From: Leptoclinus maculatus
Taxonomy: Eukaryota; Chordata; Actinopteri; Perciformes; Stichaeidae
Direction of reading: 5' to 3'
Assembly: GCA_032191485.1 (NCBI GenBank)
Contig: JAVDOI010000007.1
Coordinates: 9,794,642-9,858,641 of the forward strand
Length of the DNA stretch: 64,000 nucleotides
In this document: positions 1 through 10,809 of the stretch, one piece after another
Layout: every line of letters begins with the position of its first letter
Numbering within the stretch: the stretch's first letter is position 1
Notes under the pieces: model-generated
The model's database searches: none
The model's input: the letters and a program-made list of their open reading frames with translations, nothing else
Told to the model about the DNA's origin: nothing
Program-made: the position numbers and the translations under genes

Positions 1-66
1 AAACAATATACTGTTAAATACAAACCTCTCAGGCATTCATTCATGTAACAAACATTCTCCTTCAGG

Positions 67-1208
67 CAGGGGCGGACTGGGGGAAAAAAGTGGCCCGGGA
101 GTTACTGTGTCAGACCGGCCTACTCGGTATTTTTTCTGTCGCATTAATGCATAGTTTATCGCGCGTTAATACACGGAGCAGACATTTTTATCACAGTGTT
201 TTTAGTGTATAGGTTAAGGATTGTGGTCTTTACAGCAATTTGATTCTTTGAAGACATCATAAAGATTTTTAACTTTCACATCTGAAGTTACAAGAGCTCT
301 GCTCTGTGATGTCTTTCCTTGTCTCTCCCCCCTGTGTCACGGTGTGGGTACATCGCACTGGTGAAATCAGAATACCCTTATTTGATTGGCTAAACTGCAT
401 CACGTGACGTGATTTACAACGCATTGGTCGGTGTTTTTTTTCCGCAAGTGTTGAGTAGGCCAGAGCAGTGGTCCCCAACCACCTGATAGATGTTTTATTT
501 TGAAAAATTACCGGATTCTCTCCCAATTTCATCCGCCTGTGGCTCTTGACACGTGTCAAGGCCCTTGTCTCGGTAACGTGATACGTTAATTAAGCCCACA
601 AATTAGCGAAAATGAGTAAAAAACTTTTGGAGAGCTTCTTTGCAAAGGGGAAAAGCCCACTAAGTAGACAGAAGAAGAGCCTACAACTTCCAAGAAAAAG
701 AAAGCTTCATTTAACAGACAATATCAGGAGTCTAATTAAATATCAGGAGTAATTCTGACGCGCCAAACCTACTCTGCATAATATGTGGCGACAGAGGAAG
801 AGGAAGATCAGCTGCTGGAGATTGTAAATGACGGTGGGTGGCCTTAAAAGTATGTTTGAGACAACAACTCTGCTGGTGTTTAGGATTGACATTTAATAAC
901 ACCTAAAACAAAGTTAGACTGACGGAAGAGATTAGATGAGTAAAGAAGTTGGAAACCATGAAGTTGGAAACCATGAGTGTGAATACAGATCGCTAGGAGT
1001 AGTATAAATATCAGTCAGTGATTGTTGACTTTGGGTATTTAGGTATTAGAGTAAGTTTAACGTGTTCCGTGAAGCATAGAATATAGTCGGGGCCGGCGAT
1101 GTCAGAGGGAGGGCCGGTTGGTGATGGAGGTGGGCCGGTATTGGACCATCCCAACCCCGTCGGCCTACCGGGGATTTCCCCGGTAGGCCGATGGCCAGTC
1201 CGCCCCTG
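67..1208. mobile_element. hAT-type DNA transposon, non-autonomous, nested insertion
   Basis: The ends are inverted copies of CAGGGGCGGACTGG (67-80 and 1195-1208). They are flanked by a perfect 8-bp direct repeat, CCTTCAGG (59-66 and 1209-1216). An 8-bp target duplication with CAGGG-type ends is the hallmark of hAT elements. Removing 67-1208 plus one repeat copy restores continuous pairing of the surrounding inverted-repeat arms, which confirms the insertion. The 1,142-bp interior has only a short degenerate frame near 612 starting MSKKLLESFF. This resembles the N-terminus of some domesticated or transposon zinc-finger proteins, but it ends after about 46 codons. No hAT transposase domain is visible. 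Confidence 0.88.
1160..1191. repeat. Perfect 15-bp hairpin in the subterminal region of the hAT element
   Basis: TCGGCCTACCGGGGA (1160-1174) is followed by TT and its exact reverse complement (1177-1191), 4 bp inside the right terminal inverted repeat. The arm is GC-rich. Subterminal repeats of hAT elements can be transposase-binding sites, but that role is inferred here. Confidence 0.9.
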
Positions 1209-1334
1209 CCTTCAGGAGAACATGGCTGGATATAAAACATTTGTAAATATACAACTGGAGCTAACCAGGAGCTTTGCATATTAGTTTACATTTACTTATT
1301 TAATTATTAATTTCATACCAAGCATATCGATCTC

Positions 1335-1802
1335 ATTCACATCCACTCCACATATAACAGCTAGTTAGCCATCTGTCACCTGGATCACTCTATTTACAAC
1401 GGAGGTGACGCGTTAGCGTGCGCCTGTCTCAGGACCTCTAGTGCTAGCTGGAAGGCTAGCTGGATACTCATCGTCCATAATGTGTAACGTTACGTGCCAG
1501 CAAACTAAGAAACAAACAGACGGCCATTGGGGGCCCGTCAGCAGTCATTCTTTCTGGCCCGGGTCCGCTCGCACTTTCAACTTAGGTCGGAGTTTTCCAT
1601 TGCGTAAGTGCACTTCCGTATCAGTTCCTGAGCGGAAAGTTTGTCCCACGTTGATGACGTGTGAAGCGGTCTTTTCTTTTGTCCGTCCCACATTGATGGC
1701 GTATTGAAAGCGGGATTTCGCTCGATTTCGCTTATTGCAAACAATGAGCAGATTCGGCCGGCTGCCATCGGGACATGCAACTGAAGAAAAGTGCGAACAG
1801 TG
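1335..1802. other. CpG-rich core of the inverted-repeat element, promoter-like
   Basis: This segment carries on the order of 35 CpG dinucleotides in an otherwise CpG-poor, AT-rich neighbourhood. It holds an imperfect 42-bp direct repeat: GTCCCACGTTGATGACGTG at 1643 and a diverged copy at 1685. CRE-like TGACGT and ETS-like ACTTCCG motifs are present. A short frame starts at ATG 1744 (MSRFGRLPSG...) and stops inside the right arm. The pattern resembles a housekeeping promoter plus the start of a first exon captured between the arms. I do not recognise a source gene. Confidence 0.45.
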
Positions 1803-2116
1803 GAGATCGATATGCTTGGTTAAAATGATTACATTTTAATAATTAAATAAGTAAATGTAAACTAATATGCAAAGGTCCTGGTTAGCTCTAGTCGTATATT
1901 TACAAATGTTTTATATCCAGCCATGTTCTCCTGAAGGAGAATCGTTTGTTTGTTTGTTTCTTACATGAATGAATGGCTGAGAGGTTTGTATTTAACAGTA
2001 TATTGTTTGCATCTTGCAATAAATATTGATATGTTCTTGATCCCTTTGTGTTGTGTCTATTTGCCTTTTCTGTTAAAAAACTATGGGGTTTGAGGCACTG
2101 CTGGCCTTTCAATGTC

Positions 2117-2695
2117 ATTTATAAATGCTTTATAAGGCATAAATAGTCCTCACTTTAGATGAGCTCACACAAAATAATAAATGCTTTATAAGGCATAAAT
2201 AGTCCTCACTTCAGATGAGGTCACACAAAATACTTTACTAAGGACTAGTAACTACCTTAATAAATCATGAATTAATCATGAATTGCAGTATTAATACGCA
2301 TTTATAAAGCATATATTAACATAGTCCCTAACCATTAGTGCATATCTAAATCATTATATATATATATATATAAATGCATGAATAATGTACATCTAAATAA
2401 GTTATTAATCATTTACTAAATTATCTTATTAATCATCTACAACTCCTTAATAATTGGTTTGTAAAATATATAATACTTAATTTACAAATGGGGAATCCAT
2501 CATTTATAAAGTATGAAAACACAATCATGAAACACATAATAAACGAGCTTATTAATCAAGAATAAAAGATTTATAACTTGTTATGAACTGCATACTAATG
2601 AATTATTAATGTAGGAACAATGCTTTATAAATGATGAATTAAGTGTTTATTCATACTAACTAATGCTTCATAGTGTGTAGTTATTATAAAGTGTT
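2117..2695. repeat. AT-rich interspersed repeat (MITE-like) with a 56-bp internal tandem duplication
   Basis: This is an AT-rich stretch full of TTTATAAA and ATAAAGC words, ending in TATAAAGTGTTAC near 2680-2693. That word recurs at the ends of a common fish repeat. A 56-bp unit beginning ATAAATGCTTTATAAGGC is present twice in tandem (2121-2176 and 2177-2232) with few differences. A short (TA)n run lies at about 2356-2372. There is no coding potential. The family assignment rests on recollection of similar teleost repeats. Confidence 0.5.
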
Positions 2696-2699
2696 ACTT

Positions 2700-4330
2700 G
2701 TTTTTCTTGTTCCCGGGTGTGTCCTACACACCAGCACAGACTCAAAAACACACAAAACCCCCTGTTTTTACCCCAACCATATTCCCACTCATCCCTCCCA
2801 CTGCACACCTGCAACATGCTGATGTCCACACGCACATTGCATGCTCACTGGTGTTGTTTGGATTCATCATGTTAGAAAAAACACCCGCTCCTAGTGCAAG
2901 ATGTCAGTTCACTGGTGCGTTGCAAACTCCTATATGTCTTCCTAAACTGCAGCCTCCAGTCCCCCAGGGTTTGCGCATCACATTCATAACACTCCGCTCC
3001 ATGCCAGGTGGCTGTCTCCACAACTTCTTTTCCCCATAAATCAGACTGTCTTTGAGTTGATCAATAACAAGTCAATTAGCAGGCGCAGAGAGATGAGGGT
3101 CTCAGGGGGTCACTGCTTGTTTGTCAGGCCGACATCTGCAGCTCCGTCCCTGTCTGCCACAGAGCTAGGTGTGTCGTTTACCTTGGAAACATGAGGCTAC
3201 TTGGCTATCATAAATCTAAATATCAACTATAAATAGGCTTGGAACATCTTGCTACAATCCATCATTTGCTTCTTCTTGGACACTGTATCAAGCATTGTAT
3301 CAAGCTGTTTCTTATGGATTTGGATAGGCCTAGAAAACAGCACTTTTTCCACCCTAACTATTTTGTGTATTTGTCCTTCTTGAAAATAAGTCACAAAGAA
3401 ACAAATAAACCATTGCTGTCTAAGGTCACACTTGACCATATGCACCAACTACAAGCTGCAAAACCCACCAGTATTCATCCTGCTCCCCTGTTAAGCTGAC
3501 AAGAGTGGGAGAGACTCAACTGTTGTTTGGTGCCCACTGACTGTGTATCTAATGACTTGGCTGGCAAATCCAAAGCAACAGCTACAGGCCCCTGTGGCGA
3601 ATACACCAGATTAATCCCCTGGATAATTACAAACAAGAATGATCTTGGGCAAATACTCCCCATACCTACTGAGACATTACATCAAGCGATGCTGTCTAAT
3701 TAAATCTCATTCTGAATGGAGACAGCATTTGGAGAAATGAATGAAATGTGCTGACATTAAATAGAGAGGATTTTTTGCAAATAATAACCACAAGGGGTGG
3801 ACAAAATGAGAGTAACACAGAACACATGGCACAGTACAGTACTGTTGTCTTGGAATAAAATATAACATATTTTCTGTTTTGTTTGACCCATAGCGGTTAT
3901 GGCCTCGATGCACCTCTGCATGTTACTTTGAAAACTCACCTTTCAAAAATGGTAATTGCCAGATGAACACTTCATATTCAAACATCATTGCTAATTGGTA
4001 TTTAACCTAATATGACTAATTTGTATCACAGCATTTACCATTTTGATTCACAGCAGTCACCACCTGCATTTCTGGTGCATGAGTCACAGAGACTGAAAAA
4101 TGAAGTGGGATGAGGCAAAAGTCTCAATAATGCAGTAATTAGACTGACAATGATGACAATGACACTCTTTATAAATGTAACAATTACTATTATTTACTGT
4201 TTTTGTCCACACAATTCTGCCCTTTTTAAATCATTGCTCAGAGTCCATCTGTCTTCCTCATATATATGATATACTGCCTTGTTCACACCATTACACATAC
4301 TAACACATGACTCTTTATTCCTGCTGCCTC
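2700..4330. other. Intergenic, no gene recognised
   Basis: Short open frames occur here (for example around 2698-3039), but none has a recognisable domain, splice context or codon bias. The sequence is ordinary AT-rich intergenic DNA upstream of rag1. Confidence 0.6.
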
Positions 4331-4558
<228 letters not shown>

Positions 4559-5007
4559 ACAACCTCTCTCTTTGAAGTACACTCAGTGACACATAACAGT
4601 ACAACAGCACATTAACAAATATACATCGCTCTTGAAGTCCTATAGATAAACGGAGAGGATAAACACTTAAAATGTACCCGTGTGATCTTCAAAGTGAATC
4701 TTTAGGCTATTCCTTCAGTTTTCTGTTATTGACAGGAATGACTGAAACCTTTGACTATGCAACAATAAATGCAAACTTATTAACAGTGACTTCACACAGA
4801 AGCTCCTGAGCATGCAGGCCCGTTCGGTCAACCTATGCTTGTAACCAGCTCTTGTATTCCAGGTGGTTTTTAAAAGTATGGTCAAATTCTACATTTGTAA
4901 TGTCACTATTAAACAAATATTTATAATACAATATCTGTCCTACTTTTTAACTGCACTTGTAGCTTTTCATAAGTTTAACAGTATCTCTCAGTCTGTCAGA
5001 CAGAGGC

Positions 5008-5258
5008 CACCTGGATGAGGTGAGCCTGCAGATGGATCTGAGAAAGGGGAGATAAAGGTGACATAGAAGTGTTTCCAGCTGAGGATCAGTGTGGTGTGGT
5101 AAAAAGTGGCTTATTTGGGGTATGCTGTTGGATTCTGTGGATACACATGTTTGCAACTGTGCTTTGGGGTTGACCTTGTTTTTCTTGTTCAAATCAGCTG
5201 CCTGCATCAGGTGTCAAGAGTTGACTGTTGGGATCCCATCTAAGGAAGGGTATAAATA
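5008..5258 (+). promoter_or_regulatory. Probable rag1 promoter: TATA box with E-box and RUNX-type sites
   Basis: TATAAATA at 5251-5258 is placed to start transcription near 5280-5290. The 250 bp upstream hold E-boxes CACCTG (5008-5013), CAGATG (5029-5034), CAGCTG (5076-5081 and 5195-5200) and CAGGTG (5208-5213). They also hold a GATAA (5051-5055) and two overlapping RUNX words, TGTGGTGTGGT (5090-5100). E-proteins, RUNX and GATA factors are known regulators of lymphoid Rag transcription. That these particular sites are used is inferred. A good splice donor follows at 5440/5441, supporting a first exon here. Confidence 0.55.
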
Positions 5259-5280
5259 CAAGACACAAGGAGACAGACAG

Positions 5281-5440
5281 GGGCAATCCCAGTGTATGGA
5301 ACCATAACTCCTGGTAACAAATGCTCCAAACTGAGGCTCTAACATAGACAATATAGGGCCGGGCTCCAGGGCTTCCCTTGTGCTCCCATGCGGAAAGGAC
5401 CCCCAGGGGAGCTGACGCCAGCTGAGACCAAATAAACAAG
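5281..5440 (+). other. rag1: Probable untranslated exon 1 of rag1
   Basis: The segment between the expected start site and AAG|GTAAGAG (donor 5440/5441) is a plausible 5' untranslated exon. It would splice across 995 bp to the CTCTGCAG acceptor ending at 6435. Vertebrate Rag1 typically has a non-coding first exon. The segment contains three short upstream open reading frames (5296-5307, 5321-5347, 5388-5435), all closed before the donor. The exact 5' end is unknown. Confidence 0.55.
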
Positions 5441-6435
5441 GTAAGAGCGCAGCTGACACACATGCATACAGGCTCAGCTGTTTGTCTCAAAGGAGAGTTC
5501 AGCCTGCCAAGTACACAGAAAGCCAGGAAATGAAGGAGTATTGCCAGATTCAAGCCTCCCAGGGAGAACACGCAACTGAAAGATGGATACACGAAAGACG
5601 GATACACGAAAGACGCTAGATTGTGTGCACTATAGTTGTGCAATGGTAAGATTGTATGACTGCTTTATTGTCGTGACTTTTAACGGAACGCAGATAGTAT
5701 GGGAGGAGATGAAATAAGACCTGTCAGTGCCTGTGCCAAATCATAAGAGCACTTGGCTGTTTAAATACGACTCCTAGATTTAACAATGTTGTGTTTGGAA
5801 TAATTCTTTATGATCTTTATTCAATATGAGGGTTTCTTGTTTTCTTTTCCCTTCTATTTGGTCAATATATATGTATTATGAAATAAGTTTCCTGTATCTC
5901 TTATTTTATTATTCACATTGAAAATGCCAGTCGGAGGCTCCCAGGGCTCAAATTCGCTCTCCAGCCAAGAAAATGACTAATATAAATGATTGACAGCCTT
6001 GCAGGGATAAGGTTGCCCATTTAGCAAACTCGCTGTGTCAAAGGGAAAAAAATCCCAATGGCTCCCTGAGCGATGGGATTGGAGATGGGAGAAATGAAGA
6101 TTTTTGTGCTGTATCGATCCCCAAATGCTTGTCTCATGCATTTTACACAAGATCTAAATGCCACTTATGGTATAACACAGCACTCTAGGTCGGGGCTCAC
6201 TACTCTCTGTTCAGTGGGATTTCAGGATACTTGGTGTATAAATTCAACAGGAATTAAGTAAAGCTGTTAGATTGTGTCATGAGCTCAATGCTGAGAAGGC
6301 ACTTGGGATATTTGAGCATTTTAATGCATTGTTTTAAAGCATCCACAACTGTGTATCTCATGGACAACTGAAATTATTTTCATACTTTTGTGATACATCA
6401 TACTAAGCTCTCCTCTCCTCCCCTCTCCTCTGCAG
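5441..6435 (+). other. Probable first intron of rag1 (5' UTR intron)
   Basis: Begins GTAAGAG and ends in a CT-rich tract followed by CTCTGCAG, with no competing coding frame between. Near its start (5578-5615) is a short 15-bp tandem repeat (GAAAGACGGATACAC, about 2.5 copies). The rest is AT-rich non-coding sequence. Confidence 0.55.
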
Positions 6436-6457
6436 GGTCCGAGGACTAAGCCACATC

Positions 6458-9400
6458 ATGGCGGAGGAGAGCCTGGAGACAGACGGCCCCAGATCCTCCA
6501 TGCCGGCTGAGCTCCACCATCCCCACTCTAAGTACTCTCAGTGGAAGTTTAAACTCTTCAGGCTGAGGTCCATGGAGAAGGCACCTCTGCCCACTGAGAC
6601 ACGGCCTGAGAAAGGAGCCTTGTTAGGGATCTCTCCTCCTGCGACTCTAAACATAGAATTAGATAATGGCATGGGTCCAGGGAGTGTTATGAAATTGTGC
6701 CTGGGGGGGAAAAGCCAGGAAAATGTGGAGGGCCCTGGCCGGAGAGTTGATATGAAGCTACAGGAAATGGACACCCACATGAACCAACTCAGGTGATTAA
6801 AGGTCACAATACTATGTACGGTAAACGTTATTGTGCATTTCTTTCAACAAATTTGACAGCATTGTTTTTCCTCTTTAAAGGTGCTTGTGCCGTCTCTGTG
6901 GAATGGCCCTGCGAAAAGTCAAAGGACCGGTGCACAATGTTAATGGGGCTCTGGATGAGGTCAGCAAAGGTTCTCTCCGTAAAATGGGCTGCAAGTTTAC
7001 CAGCTGGCCGGGGGTCGTCCTCAAAGTCTTTAAAGTGGACGTGACAGAGGACACAGAATCTGTCCACCCTCTTTCCTTCTGCCATCGCTGCTGGGTGGTA
7101 GCCATAAGAGGAGGGGGCGTCTGCAGCTTCTCCAGAACAAGAGTCCCTGAGTGGAAACCCCACTCTACCACCTGCCACCTTTGCTCCCCTAGGAAACCTT
7201 CATTCCAGCGGACTGGGAGGAAGAGGCGGAAAGCCATTCCCAGAGCGCAGAGTCTGGCAAAAAGGACCAGGAGAGACCATGGCGACAGCATTGCCGTTGG
7301 TGAGAGGAGGGCTCTGAGACCATTTGGAGACCATCATCATGGTCCTGTGCTAAGGGCATGGAGGAAACCCAGCATCCAGAGAGAGCAGTGGGTGAGGAAC
7401 ATTACCCACTGCCAGAAAGACCACCTGAATATCAAGCTCATCTCTGAGAAGCTACCTGTAGACTTCCTCTTTTCTTTCAAATGCCTGGTGTGCGACCACC
7501 TGCTCTCTGATCCAGTCCAGTCGCCCTGTGGACACCTCTTCTGCCGCAGCTGCATTATGAAATATAACCACGTTCTGGGGCCTCACTGCCCCGTCTGCAA
7601 CTTGTGCTGCGCCGTTGATGATCTCGCCCCGCCAGCTAAAGCCTTCTTATCAGCCCTGTATTCCCTGTCTTTGCTCTGTCCCAGGAGCGGCTGTGGCAAG
7701 CAGGTCAGGCTAGACTCATTTAAAGCTCATTGTCTGGGCCATGAGTCCGATGAACAGGACGATAAGCAGCAGTCATCAGAACTTGACAACTACCTGCTAG
7801 CCAATAAAGGGGGAAGACCCCGTCAGCACCTGCTATCGCTGACCCGTCGTGCCCAGAAGCATCGGCTGAGGGATATGAAGATCCAGCTGAAGGCGTTCGC
7901 AGACAAAGAGGAAGGTGGCGACCTGAAGTCTGTGTGTCAGACTCTGTTTCTGCTTGCATTGAGGTCTGGGAATGAACACCGTCAAGCAGATGAGCTAGAG
8001 GCCACGATGCAAGGTAAGAGGCTATTAAGGCTTTTGTTTAATCAACATATAATTCTCCGTAGCCAAAGAAAAGGGACAAAGCAAATTACGATTATAATAG
8101 TGTTTGTTCATCAATATTATCTCTATTCTATCTCTGATGAATACAGTCAACTCATGAATAACAATAAGTTGAAAAGTTCACTATTGAAGAGAAAAACATT
8201 GTATTCTCTGTTTATTGAATCACCTCTGCTGCACGCTCAACCCCTACCTGATGCTCTCCCACATTCACTCTCTGCCTGCTTGTCCGTCAGTCTCAGACTC
8301 CCTTTAATGCACAATAACAACTCTTGTGAAGGGGCTGTTAGAATCAAAAAAACATCAGCAGCTCTTGTATCTGCAAATTACACAGACAGCACCATCTTCC
8401 TCTCTGGGGAATAGAAGCCAGCTGGTGTCTGTTTTCATCTGTAGCCAATACATCACTTTTGCCAGCTTCGCTGATTCACCCTCTGTCCCCTTATAACATT
8501 TGGAAATTAGGAAATATTGGATTTTGTAATCATGGGCTTGTGGGCTTTTGACAATGATACATTCGCATTTGGGTGTTAAATTTGCGATTTTCTCTGTCTC
8601 AGTATAAATGACTCTAAATGTGGGATATCAAATGAGGAAATGTTAGACACCGCAGTTATTTTCAAAGCACTAGGAATGGGCAGTTTGGTGTTAAATAATG
8701 CTCTAAATAAATCCTTTCCTCTTCTTCCTTCCTTTTTTATTTTGCCTCTCTCTGTCTCTCTCTGAAACTTCCTCTCTTTTCCTTTTTCTCTCTCTCTCTG
8801 CAGGCCGAGGCTGTGCGTTGCATCCTGCTGTGTGCTTAGCCATTCGGGTCAACACTTTCCTGAGCTGCAGCCAGTATCACAAGATGTACCGGACTGTCAA
8901 AGCCACCAGCGGCCGCCAGATCTTTCAGCCCCTGCACACCTTGCGGGCTGCAGAAAAGGAGCTTCTCCCTGGCTTTCACCAGTTTGAATGGCAGCCAGCT
9001 CTCAGGAATGTGTCTACATCTTGCAATCTTGGCATTATTAATGGGCTCTCTGGATGGGCTTCCTTGGTGGATGACTTCCCAGCTGACACCATCACTCGAC
9101 GGTTTCGCTACGATGTGGCTCTGGTGTCAGCTTTAAAGGATCTGGAGGAGGACATCATGGAGGGGCTGAGAGAGAGTGGGATGGAAGACAGTGCTTGCAC
9201 CGCAGGCTTCAGTGTCATGATCAAGGAATCCTGTGATGGCATGGGCGATGTCAGCGAGAAGCACGGTGGAGGACCAGCTGTTCCTGAGAAGGCTGTGCGT
9301 TTTTCTATAACTGTTATGTCTGTATCTGTCCTGGCAGACGAGGGGGAGGGGGAGGTTACCATCTTTACTGAGCCAAAGCCAAACTCAGAACTGTCCTGTA

Positions 9401-10557
9401 AGCCCCTTTGCCTGATGTTTGTGGATGAGTCAGACCACGAGACACTCACAGCTGTCCTGGGGCCTGTAATTGCAGAGCGTAAAGCAATGAAAGAGAGCAG
9501 GCTCATTCTGTCCGTGGGTGGACTACCTCGCTCCTTCCGCTTTCACTTCAGAGGCACGGGATATGATGAGAAGATGGTGCGCGAGGTAGAGGGCATGGAG
9601 GCCTCAGGGTCCACCTACGTCTGCACTCTTTGTGACTCCACTCGGGCAGAGGCCTCTAAAAACATGGTGCTACACTCCATCACTCGCAGTCATGTAGAGA
9701 ACCTAGATCGTTACGAAATATGGAGAACCAACCCCTTTTCTGAGTCTGTAGATGAGCTGCGGGACAGAGTCAAAGGGATCTCTGCCAAGCCCTTCATGGA
9801 GACCCAGCCCACAATGGATGCACTACACTGTGACATTGGCAATGCCACTGAGTTCTACAAAATCTTCCAGGACGAGATCGGGGAGGTGTACAAAAATGAC
9901 AAACCCAGCCGTGAGGAACGGCGCAGCTGGAGGGCAGCCCTGGATAAACAGCTGAGGAAGACGGTGAAGCTTAAACCGGTGATGAGGATGAATGGGAACT
10001 ATGCCCGCAGGCTAATGACCCAAGAGGCTGTCGAGGTCGTCTGTGAGCTGGTGCCCTCAGAGGAGAGGAGGGAGGCCCTGAGGGAGCTGATGAGGATCTA
10101 CATCCAGATGAAGCCTGTGTGGCGAGCCACCTGCCCTGCCAAGGAGTGCCCTGACCAGCTGTGTCGCTACAGCTTTAACTCCCAGCGCTTTGCCGACCTT
10201 CTCTCCTCTACCTTCAAATACAGGTACAATGGAAAGATAACTAATTACCTGCACAAGACCCTGGCCCATGTGCCTGAAATCATAGAGAGAGATGGATCCA
10301 TAGGAGCCTGGGCCAGCGAGGGGAACGAGTCGGCAAACAAGCTCTTCAGGCGTTTCCGGAAGATGAATGCACGTCAGTCAAAGGCCTTTGAGCTTGAGGA
10401 CGTGTTGAAACATCACTGGCTCTACACCTCCAAGTACTTGCAGAAGTTTATGGAAGCTCACAAGAACTCTGCCAAAGCTCTGCAAGCCACCATTGACCCA
10501 GTAGAGATCCAGGATTATGAGGACATCTTGTCTTCTCTGGAAGTTAATGACTGTTGA
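6458..10557 (+). CDS. rag1: RAG1, V(D)J recombination-activating protein 1 (three coding exons)
   Basis: Catalytic subunit of the V(D)J recombinase, a nuclear DDE endonuclease that nicks and hairpins DNA at recombination signals together with RAG2. Coding exons are 6458-6792, 6881-8013 and 8804-10557. Both introns are GT-AG, and the sum is 3,222 nt = 1,073 aa, normal for fish. Visible parts: N-terminal zinc-binding CxxC pairs (C115/C118, C179/C182, C210/C213); a basic RKRRK patch; a C3HC4 RING finger (C313 to C351, E3 ligase and dimerisation); a C2H2 finger (C378, C383, H395, H399); a nonamer-binding region starting GGRPRQHLLSLTRRA at 422. Catalytic acids matching human D600, E662, D708 and E962 fall at D634 (SCDGMGD), E698 (DESDHE), D744 (GTGYDEK) and E998 (SEGNES). 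Structural zinc ligands are C763, C766, H973 and H978. Start: ATG in CACATCATGG, 22 nt after the acceptor, followed by MPAELHHPHSK typical of fish RAG1. No frameshift or premature stop. Confidence 0.99.
6793..6880 (+). other. rag1 coding intron (88 bp)
   Basis: CAG|GTGATT donor and TCTTTAAAG acceptor split an AGG arginine codon after two bases (residue 112). Splicing gives the junction HMNQL-R-CLCRLCG, which restores the N-terminal zinc motif. Reading without splicing meets TGA at 6794. The intron is very short, as is common in compact fish genes. Confidence 0.93.
8014..8803 (+). other. rag1 coding intron (790 bp)
   Basis: AAG|GTAAGAG donor at 8013/8014; CT-rich tract and CTGCAG acceptor at 8803/8804. 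It splits glycine codon 490 between its first and second bases, giving ATMQ-G-RGCALHPAVCLAI, a highly conserved stretch of the RAG1 core. The exon frame stays open by chance into the intron as far as 8414. That tail has no RAG1 similarity and is not coding. Confidence 0.95.
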
Positions 10558-10784
10558 TTTTTATTTTAATGTGAACTTTAAGTATTAACATTTCATTGAT
10601 TTCATGGAAGTTGTATAATATTGAATTGCCTCTCAGTAATATGGACGTTTTACAAATGTACTTTCTTTACCAATTCATTGATATTTAGAACAAGATTTTA
10701 AAACAAGATTTTCTTGTGATTAAAATATGATTAAATATGTTTGCAAATTCAAACTCACATCATCCCTTATGTTGGATTTTACAA

Positions 10785-10790
10785 AATAAA
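10785..10790 (+). other. rag1 polyadenylation signal, proximal
   Basis: AATAAA 228 nt after the rag1 stop, followed by a T/G-rich stretch (AAGGTTTTGTTAATTG). It is the first canonical hexamer downstream. A distal cluster near 12070 could serve a longer 3' UTR. Confidence 0.5.
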
Positions 10791-10809
10791 AAGGTTTTGT
10801 TAATTGTTA

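Larger units (their letters stand above)
1..2009. mobile_element. Large inverted-repeat (foldback-like) element, cut by the left window edge
   Basis: Bases 1-66 plus 1217-1334 are the reverse complement of about 1803-2009. The two arms are roughly 190-205 bp and visibly diverged, with small indels such as an expanded TTTG run near 1945. Position 1 pairs with about 2009, so the left terminus lies outside the window. Between the arms is a 468-bp CpG-rich core (1335-1802). The left arm is interrupted at 67-1208 by a younger hAT insertion. I do not recognise the family. No transposase reading frame is visible in the core, so the element is probably non-autonomous. Confidence 0.75.

Noticed and set aside
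8014..8414. Continuation of the second rag1 exon frame past 8013
   Set aside because: Residues after ATMQG lose all RAG1 similarity, whereas splicing to 8804 restores the conserved core.
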